Assembly: GCF_015689175.1 (NCBI RefSeq)
Contig: NZ_CP065047.1
Location: 5,518,001-5,582,000, forward strand
DNA from: Mycobacterium kubicae
Lineage (GTDB): Bacteria > Actinomycetota > Actinomycetes > Mycobacteriales > Mycobacteriaceae
Length of the DNA stretch: 64,000 nt
Reading direction: 5' to 3'
Positions 62,379 through 64,000 of the stretch are shown piece by piece (within the stretch, counting starts at the first letter, position 1; every line of letters begins with the position of its first letter). The translations under genes and the position numbers were made by a program. The notes under the pieces were generated by a model. The model had not been told where the DNA came from, made no database searches, and saw nothing but the letters and a program-made list of their open reading frames with translations.

Positions 62379-64000
62379 CTAGCCCGATGCCGCCGGCGCA
62401 CGAGGAATGGCCTCCAGCAATTGTCGGGTGTACTCGTGGCGGGGCCGGCTGAACACGTCCTCAGTCGGTGCATGTTCCACCACCCGACCCGCACGCATCA
62501 CCAGAACGTCGTCGGCGATCTGCCGGATCACCGCCAGGTCGTGACTGATGAACAGGTAGGTCAAGCCCAGATCGGCCTGTAACTCGGCCAGCAATTCCAG
62601 GATCTGAGCCTGCACCAAGACGTCAAGCGCCGACACCGCCTCATCACACACCAGCACCTCCGGGCGCAGCGCCAACGCCCGCGCGATGGCGACCCGCTGC
62701 CGCTGTCCACCCGACAGCTCGCGGGGCAGCCGACCCAGCACCGACGAGGGCAACGCCACCTGATCGATCAACTCGCGCACCGCTCGCTGCCGCTGGGCCC
62801 GGTTCCCGACCTGGTGAATGCGCAACGGCTCCTCGACGGCGCGATACACCGAGTACATGGGATCGAGGCTGCTGTAGGGGTTTTGGAACACCGGCTGCAT
62901 CCGGCGACGCAAGGCCAAAGCCGTGCCACGGTCCAGCTTGCCGCTGACCTGAGCACCGTCGAAGCTCACCGAGCCCGACGACGGCTGCAGCAGTCCCAGC
63001 ACCATGCGCGCCAGCGTGGACTTGCCCGACCCCGACTCCCCCACGATTGCCAGCGTGCTGGCCCGCCGCACCTGGAACGACACCGCGTCGACCGCGCGAA
63101 ACTCCACCCGACGCCACGGCGCACCGCGCGTCTCCCGGTAGATCTTGGTCAGTTCGGTCACCACCAGAAGGTCATCCCGTTCACCGGCGGCAGGCGCCAC
63201 CTCCGCGCGCCGCCGAGCGTTCCTCGTGTTGCGTGCCGCCACCGACGGGGCCGCAGCCACCAGACGCCGGGTGTACTCGTGTTGTGGGTCGGTCAGGATT
63301 TGTTGCGCAGCACCGGATTCGACGATCGATCCGCGGTGCATCACCACCACCGATTCGGCCCGCTCGGCGGCCAGCGCCAAGTCGTGGGTGATCAGCAGCA
63401 GGGCGGTGCCCAGCTCGTCGGTCAGGTGCTGCAGATGATCGAGGACCTGCCGCTGCACCGTCACGTCGAGGGCGGACGTCGGCTCGTCGGCGATCAGCAA
63501 CCGCGGCCTGCCGGCCAGCCCGATGGCGATCAGCGCCCGCTGACACATGCCGCCGGAAAGCTGGTGCGGGTAACGGGCGGCCTGAGTAGCCGGGTCAAGC
63601 ATGCCGGCTTCGGCGAGCAACTCCACCGCCTGTCGCCGCGCCTCCCGGCTCCCCGCGTTGGCACGCAACGCTTCTCGGACCTGAAAGCCGACCTTCCATA
63701 CGGGATTGAGGTTGCTCATCGGGTCTTGCGGTACATAACCGATCTCGCGGCCCCTGATCGACCGCAACACCCGCCGGTCCGCTGCGGTGATGTCGCGACC
63801 GTCGTAGACGACGCGCCCGTCGGTGATGCGTCCGCCGGGTGAGAGCAATCCCAGCACAGCGGCGGCGGTGGTGGATTTCCCCGACCCGGACTCCCCCACC
63901 AGGGCGACCGTTTCGCCTTGTCCGACCGTCAGATTCACTCCGCGGACCGCCGGTTCGTCGGTGCCGAACCGAACCTCCAGCCCCTGCACCGACAGCAGCG
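62379..64000 (-). CDS. dppD: Dipeptide ABC transporter ATPase DppD (start lies outside the window)
   Basis: A fused double ATPase of the peptide/nickel ABC importer family, powering DppB/DppC uptake. About 540 residues are inside; the N-terminal few codons lie beyond base 64000. Each half has Walker A GESGSGKST, then signature LSGGMCQRALIA (first) or LSGGQRQRVAIA (second), Walker B LLIADEPTSALD or VLVCDEAVSALD, and H-loop ITHDLAL or ISHDLAV. The linker between the halves has an Arg-rich stretch (ARNTRNARRRAEVA). In M. tuberculosis the Dpp system takes up peptides and also haem. Confidence 0.94.
   Translation of the reverse strand, partial: LLSVQGLEVRFGTDEPAVRGVNLTVGQGETVALVGESGSGKSTTAAAVLGLLSPGGRITDGRVVYDGRDITAADRRVLRSIRGREIGYVPQDPMSNLNPVWKVGFQVREALRANAGSREARRQAVELLAEAGMLDPATQAARYPHQLSGGMCQRALIAIGLAGRPRLLIADEPTSALDVTVQRQVLDHLQHLTDELGTALLLITHDLALAAERAESVVVMHRGSIVESGAAQQILTDPQHEYTRRLVAAAPSVAARNTRNARRRAEVAPAAGERDDLLVVTELTKIYRETRGAPWRRVEFRAVDAVSFQVRRASTLAIVGESGSGKSTLARMVLGLLQPSSGSVSFDGAQVSGKLDRGTALALRRRMQPVFQNPYSSLDPMYSVYRAVEEPLRIHQVGNRAQRQRAVRELIDQVALPSSVLGRLPRELSGGQRQRVAIARALALRPEVLVCDEAVSALDVLVQAQILELLAELQADLGLTYLFISHDLAVIRQIADDVLVMRAGRVVEHAPTEDVFSRPRHEYTRQLLEAIPRAPAASG

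Overview
The window looks like a chromosomal segment of a mycobacterium, most likely a slow-growing, non-tuberculosis species. It is very GC-rich and densely coded. Overlapping starts and stops (ATGA, GTGA, TGATG) are common, and GTG and TTG starts are frequent. It encodes actinobacterial marker proteins (Lsr2, ClpC1, MhuD, PpgS, a PE/PPE pair, Lpq lipoproteins). From memory, the gene order follows the M. tuberculosis stretch from Rv3588c (canB) to Rv3663c (dppD) closely. I recognised families by recalled sequence and motifs, not by a search.

Layout. (1) 1-3971: carbonic anhydrase (partial), MutY, an alpha/beta hydrolase, the haem-degrading enzyme MhuD, lipoprotein LpqF and a small secreted Cys-motif protein. 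(2) 3990-11630: an accessory block. It holds a giant 1967-residue regulator (SARP DNA-binding/BTAD, class III cyclase, AAA ATPase, helical repeats, then five NTF2-like modules, four of them a tandem duplication) and a cobalamin-riboswitch-controlled cbtB-cbtA-histidine-phosphatase operon. (3) 11639-26358, all on the minus strand: ftsH, the folate genes folE-folP1-folB-folK, two membrane proteins, the pantothenate/CoA genes (DUF2520 protein, panC, panD, coaX), lysS, lsr2 and clpC1. Most of the folate and pantothenate genes overlap and probably form one long operon. (4) 26400-32650: a 42-bp direct repeat, a VOC protein, the coupled ephA-LLM monooxygenase-alcohol dehydrogenase operon, a PPE/PE pair and an AT-rich intergenic island. 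The espACD and esxV/esxW genes that flank this region in M. tuberculosis are not here. (5) 32651-44483: lpqG, hpt, tilS, an HExxH protein, a D,D-carboxypeptidase, inorganic pyrophosphatase, a DUF475 membrane protein, a set of membrane, glycosyltransferase and epimerase genes for envelope glycosylation, and tRNA-Thr(CGT).

(6) 44535-55293: DNA polymerase III delta', the membrane adenylate cyclase of the Rv3645 type, topoisomerase I, a small conserved gene, cspA, the SftH/MrfA-type helicase and the PAS-domain protein Rv3651. (7) 55264-59841: a compact Flp/Tad pilus-type cluster (CpaE-like Ssd, TadA ATPase, TadB, TadC, Flp pilin, TadE-like and a TadG-like pseudo-pilin), nearly all translationally coupled. 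(8) 59842-64000: a highly structured intergenic region that probably encodes the Ms1/MTS2823 6S-like RNA, a HAD phosphatase, a degenerate Fic-like protein, and the start-truncated dppD peptide-transport ATPase.

The most unusual items are the multidomain SARP-cyclase-NTF2 regulator with its 271-residue tandem duplication, the riboswitch-CbtBA-phosphatase operon whose phosphatase lacks the canonical RHG motif, the apparent CTG start in the tad cluster, and the structured RNA locus upstream of the HAD phosphatase.
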